In this document: piece after piece, positions 17,194 through 26,187 of the stretch
Layout: each line of letters begins with the position of its first letter
Numbering within the stretch: the first letter of the stretch is position 1
NCBI RefSeq assembly: GCF_001466725.1
Contig: NZ_CP013650.1
Coordinates: forward strand, 1,612,001 to 1,676,000
Source of the DNA: Lacimicrobium alkaliphilum
GTDB lineage: Bacteria; Pseudomonadota; Gammaproteobacteria; Enterobacterales; Alteromonadaceae
Length of the DNA stretch: 64,000 nucleotides
Direction of reading: 5' to 3'
Notes under the pieces: generated by a model
The model's input: the letters and a program-made list of their open reading frames with translations, nothing else
The model's database searches: none
What the model was told of the DNA's origin: nothing
Made by a program: the position numbers and the translations under genes

Positions 17194-19137
17194 ATGTACC
17201 AGCAAAGCCTGCAAAAGATATTCGGGTTTAATCAGCTCAGGCCGGGTCAGCAAGAGGTGGTTGAAGCGGTGCTCAACGGTCAGTCGGCAGCGGCTATTTT
17301 TCCTACTGGTTCCGGTAAATCCTTATGTTATCAGTTACCGGCTCTGCATTTGCCCCATCTGACCCTGGTCGTATCACCCTTATTAGCACTGATGCAGGAT
17401 CAATTGAGCTTTTTGCAACAAAAGGGCATTGCGGCCGGAAGTATCGATTCACAGCAGAGTCACGACCAGCAACAACAGGTGATGGCGGACGCCCGCAGCG
17501 GTAAACTGAAAATCCTGATGATTTCGGTGGAGCGCCTTAAAAATGAGCGCTTCCGCCATTTTATTGCTCAGGTGCCGCTGTCACTGTTGGTGGTGGATGA
17601 GGCTCATTGTATTTCTGAGTGGGGGCACAACTTTCGTCCCGATTATCTGAAACTGCCACAGTACCGGCAAGACCTGAATATTCCTCAGGTGCTGCTGCTC
17701 ACTGCTACTGCAACTCCTGCTGTGATAGAAGACATGTGCAGTAAATTTTCCATCGCTAAAGACAATGTGGTGGTAACCGGCTTTTATCGGCAGAATCTGG
17801 ACTTGTCTGTGATGGGGGTTGGCGAAGCGCAGAAGCTGGCGGTGTTAAAGGATTTACTTGGCGCCGACTCAAAGGTTTCCAGTATCGTCTATGTGACGCT
17901 GCAACACACTGCTGAGCAGGTTGCACAGCAGCTAAAGCAGTCCGGCATCGAGGCGCAGGCCTATCATGCCGGTATGGACAGTGAGCGGCGCGAACAGGTG
18001 CAAAGGGATTTCATGTCAGGTGTAACCCCTTGTATTGTTGCTACTATTGCCTTTGGTATGGGCATTGATAAGGCCGATATTCGCCGGGTTATTCATTTCG
18101 ATCTGCCTAAATCCATAGAGAATTACAGTCAGGAAATTGGTCGCGCCGGGCGCGATGGCAAAACCGCTTTTTGTACTGTGCTGGCAAACAGAAGCCACCT
18201 GACCTTGTTACAGAATTTTGTTTATGGTGACACGCCGGATAAGCAAGGTATTGCTCTGGTATTGGAACAGATTAAGCAGCAAACCGGTGACTGGGCGATT
18301 CAGTTATATAGCCTGTCTGCCCAGAGTAATATTCGCCAGTTACCGTTGAAAACCTTGCTGGTTTACCTGCAGTTACAAGGCGTGCTCGCACCCAAATTCA
18401 GTTATTTCGCCGAATACAAGTTTAAAACCCGGATGCCGGAAGATGAGATTATTAACCGTTTTGAAGGGGAACGACGGCAATTTGTCAGCCAGCTGTTTGC
18501 TGCTTCTGCGAAGGCGAAGACCTGGCACAGTGTGGATTTTGATTTGCTCTGGCAACAGTACCAGGGGGATCGTAAGCGCGCGCTAACGGCACTGGAGTAT
18601 TTCAGTGACAAGGAATGGATTGAACTGCAAAGCAGCAAAATGACTGAGGTGTACGAAATTATCGATAGCAGCTGGCAGGTTGACGTATTGTCATCCCGGC
18701 TCTATGCGCTTTTTGTTACTCGTCAGAACAGTGAAATAAAACGTATTGATGCGATGCTGGCACTGTTTGAGGGGGAGCAATGCCTGAGCCAGGCGCTGGC
18801 GCGTTATTTCGCAGACGAACAGGCACCAAAGCATTGTGGACATTGTTCCGTTTGTCGGGGCCAGCCCGCAGTGCTGCCAGCACCGGGGAGTTTGCCGCCC
18901 CTGCCGTCGGCATCGCTGAGTGACTGGTGTCAGCCTTATCTGGATGCAGCAGAGCAGTTACAAAAACCGGTCTGCAACGAAGCGCTGGCGCGTTTTCTCT
19001 GTGGTATCCGCACTCCCGATACCACCTTGCTCAAGGCTGCGAAGATGCCCGGATTTGCAAGACTTGAGGCCTATCCTTATGTTGTGGTGCTGGAGCAGGT
19101 AAAACAAACCATGTCGTTATTACGCAATCAAAACTGA
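17194..19137 (+). CDS. RecQ-family ATP-dependent DNA helicase
   Basis: 647 aa. Motif 0 is FNQLRPGQQE, Walker A is PTGSGKS (37-43), the DEAH box is VVDEAHCISEWGHNFRPDY (about 134-152), motif III is LLLTATATP, and motif VI is QEIGRAGRDG. A zinc-binding CGHCSVC cluster occurs late (about 548-554) instead of in the middle as in E. coli RecQ. There is no recognisable HRDC domain, and the winged-helix region is diverged. It is therefore better called a RecQ-family paralogue than orthologous RecQ. It unwinds DNA in 3'-5' direction by family knowledge. RBS AAGGAAGG precedes the ATG. A GST gene follows after 55 bases. Confidence 0.88.
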   Translation: MYQQSLQKIFGFNQLRPGQQEVVEAVLNGQSAAAIFPTGSGKSLCYQLPALHLPHLTLVVSPLLALMQDQLSFLQQKGIAAGSIDSQQSHDQQQQVMADARSGKLKILMISVERLKNERFRHFIAQVPLSLLVVDEAHCISEWGHNFRPDYLKLPQYRQDLNIPQVLLLTATATPAVIEDMCSKFSIAKDNVVVTGFYRQNLDLSVMGVGEAQKLAVLKDLLGADSKVSSIVYVTLQHTAEQVAQQLKQSGIEAQAYHAGMDSERREQVQRDFMSGVTPCIVATIAFGMGIDKADIRRVIHFDLPKSIENYSQEIGRAGRDGKTAFCTVLANRSHLTLLQNFVYGDTPDKQGIALVLEQIKQQTGDWAIQLYSLSAQSNIRQLPLKTLLVYLQLQGVLAPKFSYFAEYKFKTRMPEDEIINRFEGERRQFVSQLFAASAKAKTWHSVDFDLLWQQYQGDRKRALTALEYFSDKEWIELQSSKMTEVYEIIDSSWQVDVLSSRLYALFVTRQNSEIKRIDAMLALFEGEQCLSQALARYFADEQAPKHCGHCSVCRGQPAVLPAPGSLPPLPSASLSDWCQPYLDAAEQLQKPVCNEALARFLCGIRTPDTTLLKAAKMPGFARLEAYPYVVVLEQVKQTMSLLRNQN

Positions 19138-19192
19138 TCGCAATGTCAGTACTTGCGTATTATCAGCCATCATACTTACAACAAGGATTTTC

Positions 19193-19864
19193 ATGCTTAC
19201 TCTGCATCATCTTAATAACAGCCGTTCACAGCGGATCCTCTGGCTGCTGGAAGAACTTGGACTGGACTATCAGATTCAACATTATCAGCGCGACAGTAAG
19301 ACTATGCTGGCACCGGACAGTCTCAAGGCTGTGCACCCGCTCGGCAAATCGCCGCTTCTGACCGACGGTGATAAGGTGTTAGCCGAATCCGGCGCCATTA
19401 TTCATTATTTGTGCAGCCGCTATGGCAAGCAAGACTGGATCCCGGCAGAGTCCGGCGATGAGCATGAAGCCTATCACTACTGGCTGCATTTTGCCGAAGG
19501 CTCACTGATGCCGCCCATGTTGCTGAAACTGGTGATGGATAAGGTACGTACCAGCCCGATGCCGTTTTTTATAAGACCCGTTGCCAGAAAAATTGCCGAT
19601 AAGGCGATGAAATCCTTTATCGGCCCTAACCTTAAAAATAATTTTGCTTTTGTCGAGCAACAACTTGAAGGCCGTCAGTGGCTGGCAGGTCATCAGCCAA
19701 CAGGGGCAGATATACAGATGAGCTTCCCTCTGGAAGCCGCAGTAGCACGTGGGCTGGCCGAAGAACAAACACACCCCAATATCTGTGCTTATGTGGCGCA
19801 AATCCATAGTCGCGAAGCCTATCAAAAAGCCCTTAAAGCTGGTGGTGAATACGCCTACGCCTGA
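19193..19864 (+). CDS. Glutathione S-transferase
   Basis: 223 aa. The thioredoxin-like N-terminal domain (about 1-80) shows NNSRSQRILWLLEEL (Ser near residue 10-12 as probable catalytic/GSH-activating residue) and the GSH-binding LAESGAIIHYL motif. A helical C-terminal domain follows. It resembles the group annotated as GST, beta/theta-like. It is soluble and detoxifies electrophiles with glutathione, substrate unknown. It lies directly after the RecQ-like gene on the same strand and may be co-transcribed. Confidence 0.88.
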   Translation: MLTLHHLNNSRSQRILWLLEELGLDYQIQHYQRDSKTMLAPDSLKAVHPLGKSPLLTDGDKVLAESGAIIHYLCSRYGKQDWIPAESGDEHEAYHYWLHFAEGSLMPPMLLKLVMDKVRTSPMPFFIRPVARKIADKAMKSFIGPNLKNNFAFVEQQLEGRQWLAGHQPTGADIQMSFPLEAAVARGLAEEQTHPNICAYVAQIHSREAYQKALKAGGEYAYA

Positions 19865-19896
19865 TGCTTCAATCCAAAACACGAAAAAGAAATTTC

Positions 19897-19984
19897 ACCA
19901 CAGAGACACGAAGGGCACAGAGAAATAAAGAAGATTAAACCGTAAATACTTCAATGCCCTCTGTGTTCTCTGTGACTCTGTGGT
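19897..19984. repeat. Dispersed inverted repeat, CACAGAG/CTCTGTG family, copy A
   Basis: The left arm begins ACCACAGAGACACGAAGG and the right arm ends CTGTGACTCTGTGGT, separated by about 40 AT-rich bases. The arms pair imperfectly. The element lies between the GST gene and the 3' end of the convergent MocR gene and reaches its stop codon. Related copies occur at 33005-33185, 39757-40117, 43775-43913 and 59702-59771. Confidence 0.8.
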
Positions 19985-21432
19985 TATTCTTGCCTTTCTC
20001 TGGATGCTACTATTTTTCCAAGGCGTAACAATGCCTCTTCGACCTTATCCGTCCAGGGCAGACCATAGCTAAGCCGCACACAATGACGGTAGCGATCAGA
20101 AGGGGCGAACAGGGTGCCGGGCATCAGACTGATACCCGCATCTAAAGCCTGATGAAAAAGCTGGCTGCCGTCAGTTTTACGATGCAGCTCCAGCCACAAA
20201 ACGGCCCCGCCAGCTGGATTGGTCAGACGTATATGATCGCCAAAACTGTCCAGAATACAGGCACGCATGCGCTCTTTGTTGGTAAACAGCACCTGGCGTA
20301 ACTGGCGCAGATAGCGGTCGTACTCACCGCTGACCAGATATTCTGTCAATGCCCATTGATTTAACAGTGCCGAGGAGCATGACAACGCCCGTTTAAGCCT
20401 GGCAGCGGCTGCGGCGTATTCAGGACTCAGCAGCCAGCCAACCCGGTGCCCGGGTGCGGCGGTTTTGGAAAATGAGGAACAGGTAATCACCAGGCCTTTC
20501 TGTGAATAACATTGCGCGGGCTTGCCCCGTTGGCTGTCGAAATACAGATCGCCGTATACATCATCTTCAATAAGGCCAATGTTTTTATTTTCCAGTAACG
20601 ACACCAGAGCCTGTTTATCGTCTTCGCTCAGCCTTACACCCATTGGATTGGTAATGGAGGACGAAAACACACAGGCTTTTATCGGGTGTTTTTCAATGGC
20701 GCTGGCCACATCATCCAGGCTCAGGCCGGTTTCGGCGCATAAGGGGATTTCATAGGCCAGCATGCCCAGACTTTCGATCAGCTCCAGAATGCCAAAATAG
20801 CAGGGTGACTCTACGGCAATAATATCACCGGGTTTGGCCAGCAATTGCAGAGATATGGCCAGAGCTTCCTGAGCACCGTTGGTGATCACCAGCTGTTCAG
20901 GGGTGGTATTCAGCCCCATATCCAGATAGCGCAATACCAGTTGTCTTCTCAGCGGCTCAAACCCCGCGAAAGGTCCGTAACCTATGGCATGCTCCCTGGC
21001 GCTGCTCATCACCCTGCGCGTCCATCTGGCCAGAGCCCTGTCGTTGGGCAGTGCCCCAACCGGATTACTGATACCAAAAGGCACTGCACCAGGCGTATGT
21101 ACGGCGTTATGGACCTGTTCAATCAGTTCCTGACGGCTGACCGGCACCGCATTGGCCGCCATTCGCGTTTTGCGTGGCGAGCTGGATCGGGTACTGAAAC
21201 TGGTGAGGTAATACCCGGATTTAGGACGGGACTCGAGTAAACCGATACGTTCTAGCTCCTCATAGGCCTGCCTGACAGTGGGAATACTGATCCTGAGTTT
21301 TTCAGCCAGGTTGCGCAGGGAAGGAATACGATCGCCTGCTCTGAGGGTACCGTTATCACGCATATCACGGATAAGATCTGCCACCTGCCGGTACAGGTAG
21401 CGATTTTCCTGACGATCTATCTGCCTGTTCAT
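19984..21432 (-). CDS. MocR/PdxR-type regulator (GntR HTH fused to aminotransferase fold)
   Basis: 482 aa. Residues about 8-78 are a GntR winged helix (LRAGDRIPSLRNLAEKLRIS, PTVRQAYEELERIGLLESRPKSGYY). A short linker leads to a fold-type I aminotransferase domain (about 115-480) with PLP lysine in SSFSKTAAPG (Lys323), plus NGAQEALAI and the Asp of EDDVYGDL. MocR proteins sense PLP or an amino compound and usually regulate the divergent gene, here a DMT-family exporter. The shared 100-base intergenic region holds a matching operator. The effector is unknown. Confidence 0.92.
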   Translation of the reverse strand: MNRQIDRQENRYLYRQVADLIRDMRDNGTLRAGDRIPSLRNLAEKLRISIPTVRQAYEELERIGLLESRPKSGYYLTSFSTRSSSPRKTRMAANAVPVSRQELIEQVHNAVHTPGAVPFGISNPVGALPNDRALARWTRRVMSSAREHAIGYGPFAGFEPLRRQLVLRYLDMGLNTTPEQLVITNGAQEALAISLQLLAKPGDIIAVESPCYFGILELIESLGMLAYEIPLCAETGLSLDDVASAIEKHPIKACVFSSSITNPMGVRLSEDDKQALVSLLENKNIGLIEDDVYGDLYFDSQRGKPAQCYSQKGLVITCSSFSKTAAPGHRVGWLLSPEYAAAAARLKRALSCSSALLNQWALTEYLVSGEYDRYLRQLRQVLFTNKERMRACILDSFGDHIRLTNPAGGAVLWLELHRKTDGSQLFHQALDAGISLMPGTLFAPSDRYRHCVRLSYGLPWTDKVEEALLRLGKIVASRERQE

Positions 21433-21435
21433 TTA

Positions 21436-21482
21436 AACTGTATAGGTCACTTTTCTAAAAACTGTATATGGTAAGTATACAG
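21436..21482. promoter_or_regulatory. Putative MocR operator
   Basis: A direct repeat AACTGTATA occurs at 21436-21444 and 21460-21468 (24-bp spacing). The second copy also forms an inverted repeat with TATACAG at 21476-21482 (CTGTATA-N7-TATACAG). Two direct repeats plus an inverted half-site is the known architecture of MocR-family operators. It lies between the divergent MocR and EamA genes. Confidence 0.65.
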
Positions 21483-21532
21483 ATCGATAGTAAGCTATGG
21501 CTACTGACTGATTAAACTTTTGTTCTGAACCG

Positions 21533-22447
21533 ATGAAAAACACACTGCTTTATATGGTGACAGTATTGATCTGGGGTTCCACCTGGCTGGCGATTGAATT
21601 TCAGCTTGGTACGGTTGCGCCTGAAGTTTCATTGGTGTATCGCTTTGCCATGGCTGCGCTGCTGATGTGGGGGTATTGCCTGTACCGGAAATTGCCGATG
21701 GGCTATAGCCTGGTGCAACATGGCTTTTTTATGCTGCTGGCCGCTTGTAATTTTGGCTTCAACTATCTGGTGTTGTATTGGGCGCAGGAGCACCTTACTT
21801 CGGCACTGGCCTCCATCGCCTTTTCGACTTTGCTGATGATGAATATCGTTAATACCAGACTGTTTTTTGGTAAACCCGTAGCCGGTCGTATTTATGTGGG
21901 CGCCTTGCTGGGGATTGCCGGCATTGCCATGTTGTTTTACAAAGATCTGCAGAGCCTTGAACTGGCCAGCACCACCCTGCTGGGGTTAATGTTGGCCTTG
22001 GCCGGTACCCTGATCGCTTCTTTTGGCAATATGGTCAGCGTGCGTAATTCCAGGCGTGAAGTCGGGGTGTTACAGGGGAATGCCTGGGGCATGCTGTATG
22101 GCGCACTGATGCTGAGCGGGGTCGTGTGGGCCAGCGGTGCCAGCTTCAGTTTTGATCTTCGCCCTGCCTATATCCTGAGTCTGCTGTATCTGGCGGTATT
22201 TGGCACCGTGATTGCCTTTGCCACGTATTTTGCATTGCTGAAGAATATCGGCCCGGAAAAGGCCAGTTATGTAATTGTATTGTTTCCGCTGGTGGCGGTG
22301 ATATTGAGTATCTGGTTTGAAGGCTTTGTCTGGAATGCCTACACCCTTGGCGGATTTGCTCTGGTGCTATTGGGTAATGGCCTGGTATTGACGCCACTGG
22401 CAAGGTTACGCCAGTGGTTTGGTCCGCGTATCAGTCTGGCAGAATGA
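21533..22447 (+). CDS. EamA/DMT-family transporter
   Basis: 304 aa with about ten hydrophobic helices in two EamA halves (about 5-140 and 150-285). The opening LIWGSTWLAIEFQLG and the second-half FGTVIAFATYFALLKNIG motif with GPEKASY are typical of this exporter family. Its location divergent from a MocR regulator, with an operator between them, suggests regulated export of an amino acid or vitamin B6-related compound. It is convergent with the next gene, one base apart. Confidence 0.88.
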   Translation: MKNTLLYMVTVLIWGSTWLAIEFQLGTVAPEVSLVYRFAMAALLMWGYCLYRKLPMGYSLVQHGFFMLLAACNFGFNYLVLYWAQEHLTSALASIAFSTLLMMNIVNTRLFFGKPVAGRIYVGALLGIAGIAMLFYKDLQSLELASTTLLGLMLALAGTLIASFGNMVSVRNSRREVGVLQGNAWGMLYGALMLSGVVWASGASFSFDLRPAYILSLLYLAVFGTVIAFATYFALLKNIGPEKASYVIVLFPLVAVILSIWFEGFVWNAYTLGGFALVLLGNGLVLTPLARLRQWFGPRISLAE

Positions 22448-22448
22448 G

Positions 22449-23078
22449 TCAGAATTTGTAACTGAATTTACTGCCCAGCACATGCTCTGAGGTATTGTTA
22501 CTGTTGTTTTGATACAGGCAATATAGTTCCAGTCCCCAACGAGAGGTGAGTGCTCTGCTGTATCCCAGGGCGCTGCGTGACTTATCAAAACGGCTATTGT
22601 CGGTCAGATAGTAGAAGTATTCGTAGCTGCCGAACAGACTATAGCCGTCAAAACTGCGGCTGAGCTTACCTCTTAATCTGCCCCGCAAGACATGGTCACC
22701 GTGACGCCAGCGATTTTCGGCTTTCAGTCGGCTGGCAAAACTCCAGTCTGGATTCAGGGACATCTTATGGGTGATATAGGGTGTGATACGGGTTTCATCG
22801 GTATGCGAACCACTGAGGCTCTCAGTATTCTCATAGCGCACTTCTAACCCCCCTGTCAGACTGTCTGTCAGGGCCCGGCTTACACTCAGCTTGATGTTTG
22901 TCAGATAGAGGTCAGTGCCGTCACGCATTTTCTGTTCAGATTCAATTCCAACACCGTATTCCTGTACCTTGGTTTTAGCGCTGAAGGCATTCCACCATTC
23001 GTCAACTGCAAGAGCCGCTGAGCTGGCTGAAGTTAATAGGACTATCAATATAAATTTGAAACCGGCTTGTTGAAACAT
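22449..23078 (-). CDS. DUF2490-type outer membrane protein
   Basis: 209 aa from ATG 23078. The frame extends to 23126, but the signal peptide fits the inner start MFQQAGFKFILIVLLTSASS, ending near AALA. The mature part is a series of alternating amphipathic strands (GLEVRYENTES, SFASRLKAENRWRHG, YSLFGSYEYFYYL) ending in an aromatic FSYKF. This indicates an outer-membrane beta-barrel of DUF2490 kind. The function is unknown. It has no operon partner. Confidence 0.75.
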   Translation of the reverse strand: MFQQAGFKFILIVLLTSASSAALAVDEWWNAFSAKTKVQEYGVGIESEQKMRDGTDLYLTNIKLSVSRALTDSLTGGLEVRYENTESLSGSHTDETRITPYITHKMSLNPDWSFASRLKAENRWRHGDHVLRGRLRGKLSRSFDGYSLFGSYEYFYYLTDNSRFDKSRSALGYSRALTSRWGLELYCLYQNNSNNTSEHVLGSKFSYKF

Positions 23079-23180
23079 AAGCTCGCCTGTCAAAAAAAGT
23101 ACATAAAAATGACACAAAAGTGTCATAAAGCTTGGCGGCGAATTATACGGAAGTTAAGTTGGAGGTCAATCAGCAGGTTT

Positions 23181-23251
23181 ATACCAATCCGCACAGACAA
23201 TTGCTCTCTCAGAGCAGCTCAGAAGGGGCCTGGCTACCGGTAGATTGGTAT
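23181..23251. repeat. Small MITE-like inverted-repeat element
   Basis: ATACCAATC at 23181-23189 and its complement GATTGGTAT at 23243-23251 bound a 71-base non-coding stretch. ATACCAATC-type ends recall small intergenic elements of Alteromonadales/Shewanella, but only one copy is in the window, so mobility cannot be shown. Confidence 0.4.
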
Positions 23252-23258
23252 CAATAGC

Positions 23259-23283
23259 GATAAGGTGGTTGAGACACCTTATC
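23259..23283 (-). terminator. Hairpin downstream of amidohydrolase
   Basis: GATAAGGTG / CACCTTATC, a 9-bp perfect stem with 7-base loop, 21 bases past the stop of the minus-strand amidohydrolase. It is not followed by a T-run on the minus strand, so the terminator call is tentative. Confidence 0.4.
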
Positions 23284-23304
23284 GGGAATCTAATATACCG
23301 AGAC

Positions 23305-24570
23305 TCAGGGACGTGTTATCAGTTGTCCTTCCTTAAATACCCAACTGACTTGTTCCAGCAGGCTGATATTTTCCAGAGGATTTCCCGGCACGGCGATAAT
23401 ATCGGCCAGTTTACCTTGCTCCAGACTGCCCAGATTGTCCCGTTCACCCAGCATGGTGGCGGAATTAATCGTCGCGGCCTGGATAGCCTGCAGGGGTGTC
23501 ATGCCAAATTTCACCATGCGTGAGAATTGTCTGGCATTCTGTCCATGGGGGTAAACACCGGCGTCAGATCCAAACACCATTTTAACACCAGCCTTGACCG
23601 CGCTGCTGAAGCTCTCACGCTGTTTGCTGCCCACCAGACGTTCTTTGGCCAGACTCTCTTCAAGAATACCGGCCTTCTCTCCTTCACCGAGAATATATTC
23701 TGTGGTGTAGATATCCATAGACAGATAGGTGCCTTTCTCCAGCGCAAGATTTATGGCCTCTTCATCCAGAAAGCTGGCGTGTTCAACACTGGTGACACCG
23801 GCTCGGATCGCCGCCTTAATGCCACTCAGACCGTGGGCATGGGCAGCGACGCCAATACCGCGCAGGCTGGCTTCATCCACCAGGGCGTCCATCTCTTGCT
23901 GACTGTATTGTTGGGCTCCCACTTTGGTGCCTTTGGACAATACGCCACCTGTTGCGCAAAACTTGATCCAGTCGGCACCGTATTTCACGTTCATGCGGAC
24001 TTTTTCACGAACCTGCCAGGGGCCGTCAGCGGCAGCAGCAGATTTATCCTGATATTCGTAAGGTAACAGGTTGTTATCGCAGTGACCGCCGGTGATCCCC
24101 AGCGACATACCGGCGGCAAAGATGCGCGGCCCTATCAGTTCACCCTCGGCAATGGCATCGCGTAAGGCAATATCTGCATAGCCAGGAGCGCCCACATTTC
24201 TGACAGTAGTAAAACCTGTTTCGATGGTCTTTCTGGCATTACTCACCCCGGTAAGAGTTTTACGTGGCAGTGACTGAGCCAGGCGTTTATATCCATGCAG
24301 TCTGGCGTCACTGTTCAGGTGCACATGCATATCCATCAGCCCCGGCAACAAAGTTTGCCCCTTCAGTTCCAGCACTTTGGCATCTTCGGGAATGCTGAGC
24401 TGGTTCTGACTACCAATCTGTAAAATACGATTGTCTTTAATCACCACCAGCGGATTAGCGATCAGCTTGCCGCTGTGAACATCGAGCATGGCATCGGCTT
24501 TAAGCACCAGGGATTGTGCCTGAAGGCCAACACTGACCAGAAGCAGGCTGATAAAGAGTCTGATTTGCAT
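23305..24570 (-). CDS. Secreted metal-dependent amidohydrolase (Xaa-dipeptidase-like)
   Basis: 421 aa. The signal peptide is about 1-19 (LLLVSVGLQAQS). It is an amidohydrolase-superfamily TIM barrel with HVH (82-84), probable carboxylated Lys203 (DWIKFCATGG), His244/His246 (AAHAHG), His264 (VEHAS) and Asp336 (GSDAG). It resembles the periplasmic imidazolonepropionase-like/Xaa-Arg dipeptidase group common in Alteromonadales and Caulobacter. It probably hydrolyses N-acyl amino acids or dipeptides in the periplasm. It is monocistronic. The exact substrate is not predictable. Confidence 0.88.
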   Translation of the reverse strand: MQIRLFISLLLVSVGLQAQSLVLKADAMLDVHSGKLIANPLVVIKDNRILQIGSQNQLSIPEDAKVLELKGQTLLPGLMDMHVHLNSDARLHGYKRLAQSLPRKTLTGVSNARKTIETGFTTVRNVGAPGYADIALRDAIAEGELIGPRIFAAGMSLGITGGHCDNNLLPYEYQDKSAAAADGPWQVREKVRMNVKYGADWIKFCATGGVLSKGTKVGAQQYSQQEMDALVDEASLRGIGVAAHAHGLSGIKAAIRAGVTSVEHASFLDEEAINLALEKGTYLSMDIYTTEYILGEGEKAGILEESLAKERLVGSKQRESFSSAVKAGVKMVFGSDAGVYPHGQNARQFSRMVKFGMTPLQAIQAATINSATMLGERDNLGSLEQGKLADIIAVPGNPLENISLLEQVSWVFKEGQLITRP

Positions 24571-24654
24571 GGTTATTTCCGGATAAGAATAAGGGTTACA
24601 GCTTAGGGCCTGAGCTCACCCTGCACAAGGGCAAGACTTCGGGATGCGGTATTT

Positions 24655-26187
24655 TCAGGATAAAAACCTGGCACTGCGGGGTAACCACAGCGCTAAAACG
24701 GCGGCTAACAGGCTGAGAATGATCGTCCATAGCTCACCAAACCGGGCATAGGGTGTGGTGCCTTTATATAAAGGCACCTGTGTTCTTAGTACGTCGGCTT
24801 CAAATTGTGGTAACTGATCCATTATGCGGCCATCAGCATCAATCACGCCGGTAATACCATTGTTGGTGGCCCTTAATACCGGCAAACCAAACTCTCTGGC
24901 TCTGACTCTGGCAATCTCCATATGCTGGTGTGGCCCATGGGAACGACCAAACCAGGCGTCATTGCTGACTGTAAGGATAAAATCTGTGTAGGGATGCAAA
25001 TTGGCACTTACCTGTCGTGGAAAGGCAATCTCGAAGCAAATGGCCGGAGCCAGACGGTAACCGTTAGCCGTCAGGTTAGTTTGCTGATAGTCGCCTCGGC
25101 TGAATGAAGACATCGGCAAATCAAAAATCGGCGCCAGCCCTCTGAGCCAGTCTTCCATGGGAATAAACTCGCCGATAGGCAGCAGGTGGTGTTTGGCATA
25201 GCGGTTGGCGTGAGGGTAGGCATAGTGACCCTGTTTCTCGCCATTCTGACTGCCCAGGCCAACCAATTGATTGTAGGCATTGCCTGATTCAAAGTTGTAG
25301 TTGACGACACCGGTGATTAATCCGGAGCCCTGACTGGCAAGTTGCTGGTCCAGTTCTGCCAGGTAATTCAGTGCCATAGGCTCAAGCTTAGGCACAGCGG
25401 CTTCAGGCCAGATAATCAAATCGGCATCCAGATGAGGTTCGGTCATCTGCCGGTATTTGTTCATGGTGGGAATATCCTGTTCCGGAACCCAGCGAAGTTC
25501 CTGCTTGATATTGCCCTGCACCATAACCACATCGACCTGTTTGTTTTTCGGTGTTGTCCACTGATACTGGCCGGTAAGATAGCCACCGCCATAAAGGGTG
25601 ATAAGTAACAGTGCCGCGATAAGCCAATTTTTACGCGGTATCAGCCAGGCCAGTGCACAGGCAAACATCACCAGCAAAAGACTGACGCCGGTTTCACCGA
25701 TAACCGGCATCCAGCCGGCGAGGGGGCTGTCGATCTGGCTGTAGCCAATAGATAACCAGGGAAAGCCGGTTAATACCCAGCTACGCAGCCATTCAGTCAG
25801 CAGCCAGATAAAAGGAATGGCCAGGGGCCAGTATTTCTGTTGGAAAGCTTTTACCAGAATCCAGCAGGCCAGTGCCGGATACAGCGCCAGATAGGCACAA
25901 AGCAACAGCATCAGACCGATAGATCCGGCCAGCGGCAGGCCGCCAAAATCAGCAATGCTGACATGCACCCAACTGATGCCGGCTCCGAACCAGCCTAAAC
26001 CGAAACAGAATCCCAGCCGGGCCGGGAAAGCCCTGCCTTTTTGTTCCAATAACCAGAACAAAGCGGCCAGTAATAGCGGCGTCAGATACCAGTGCGAAAA
26101 AGGGGCATAGCTGAGGGTTAATCCCGCCCCGGCGAGCGCCGCCAGGGAGCAGGGAATTAACCGGTCAGCCTTTTTGATCGTCGTCAT
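24655..26187 (-). CDS. lnt: Apolipoprotein N-acyltransferase
   Basis: 510 aa, as E. coli Lnt (512). It has about six N-terminal inner-membrane helices, then a periplasmic nitrilase domain (about 218-480). The catalytic triad is Glu262 (WPEAAVP), Lys332 (YAKHHLLPIGE) and Cys384 (AICFE). A last TM helix lies near 490. It adds the third acyl chain to lipoproteins. The start overlaps the end of ybeX by 23 bases, so the two are translated together, the conserved end of the miaB operon. Confidence 0.96.
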   Translation of the reverse strand: MTTIKKADRLIPCSLAALAGAGLTLSYAPFSHWYLTPLLLAALFWLLEQKGRAFPARLGFCFGLGWFGAGISWVHVSIADFGGLPLAGSIGLMLLLCAYLALYPALACWILVKAFQQKYWPLAIPFIWLLTEWLRSWVLTGFPWLSIGYSQIDSPLAGWMPVIGETGVSLLLVMFACALAWLIPRKNWLIAALLLITLYGGGYLTGQYQWTTPKNKQVDVVMVQGNIKQELRWVPEQDIPTMNKYRQMTEPHLDADLIIWPEAAVPKLEPMALNYLAELDQQLASQGSGLITGVVNYNFESGNAYNQLVGLGSQNGEKQGHYAYPHANRYAKHHLLPIGEFIPMEDWLRGLAPIFDLPMSSFSRGDYQQTNLTANGYRLAPAICFEIAFPRQVSANLHPYTDFILTVSNDAWFGRSHGPHQHMEIARVRAREFGLPVLRATNNGITGVIDADGRIMDQLPQFEADVLRTQVPLYKGTTPYARFGELWTIILSLLAAVLALWLPRSARFLS

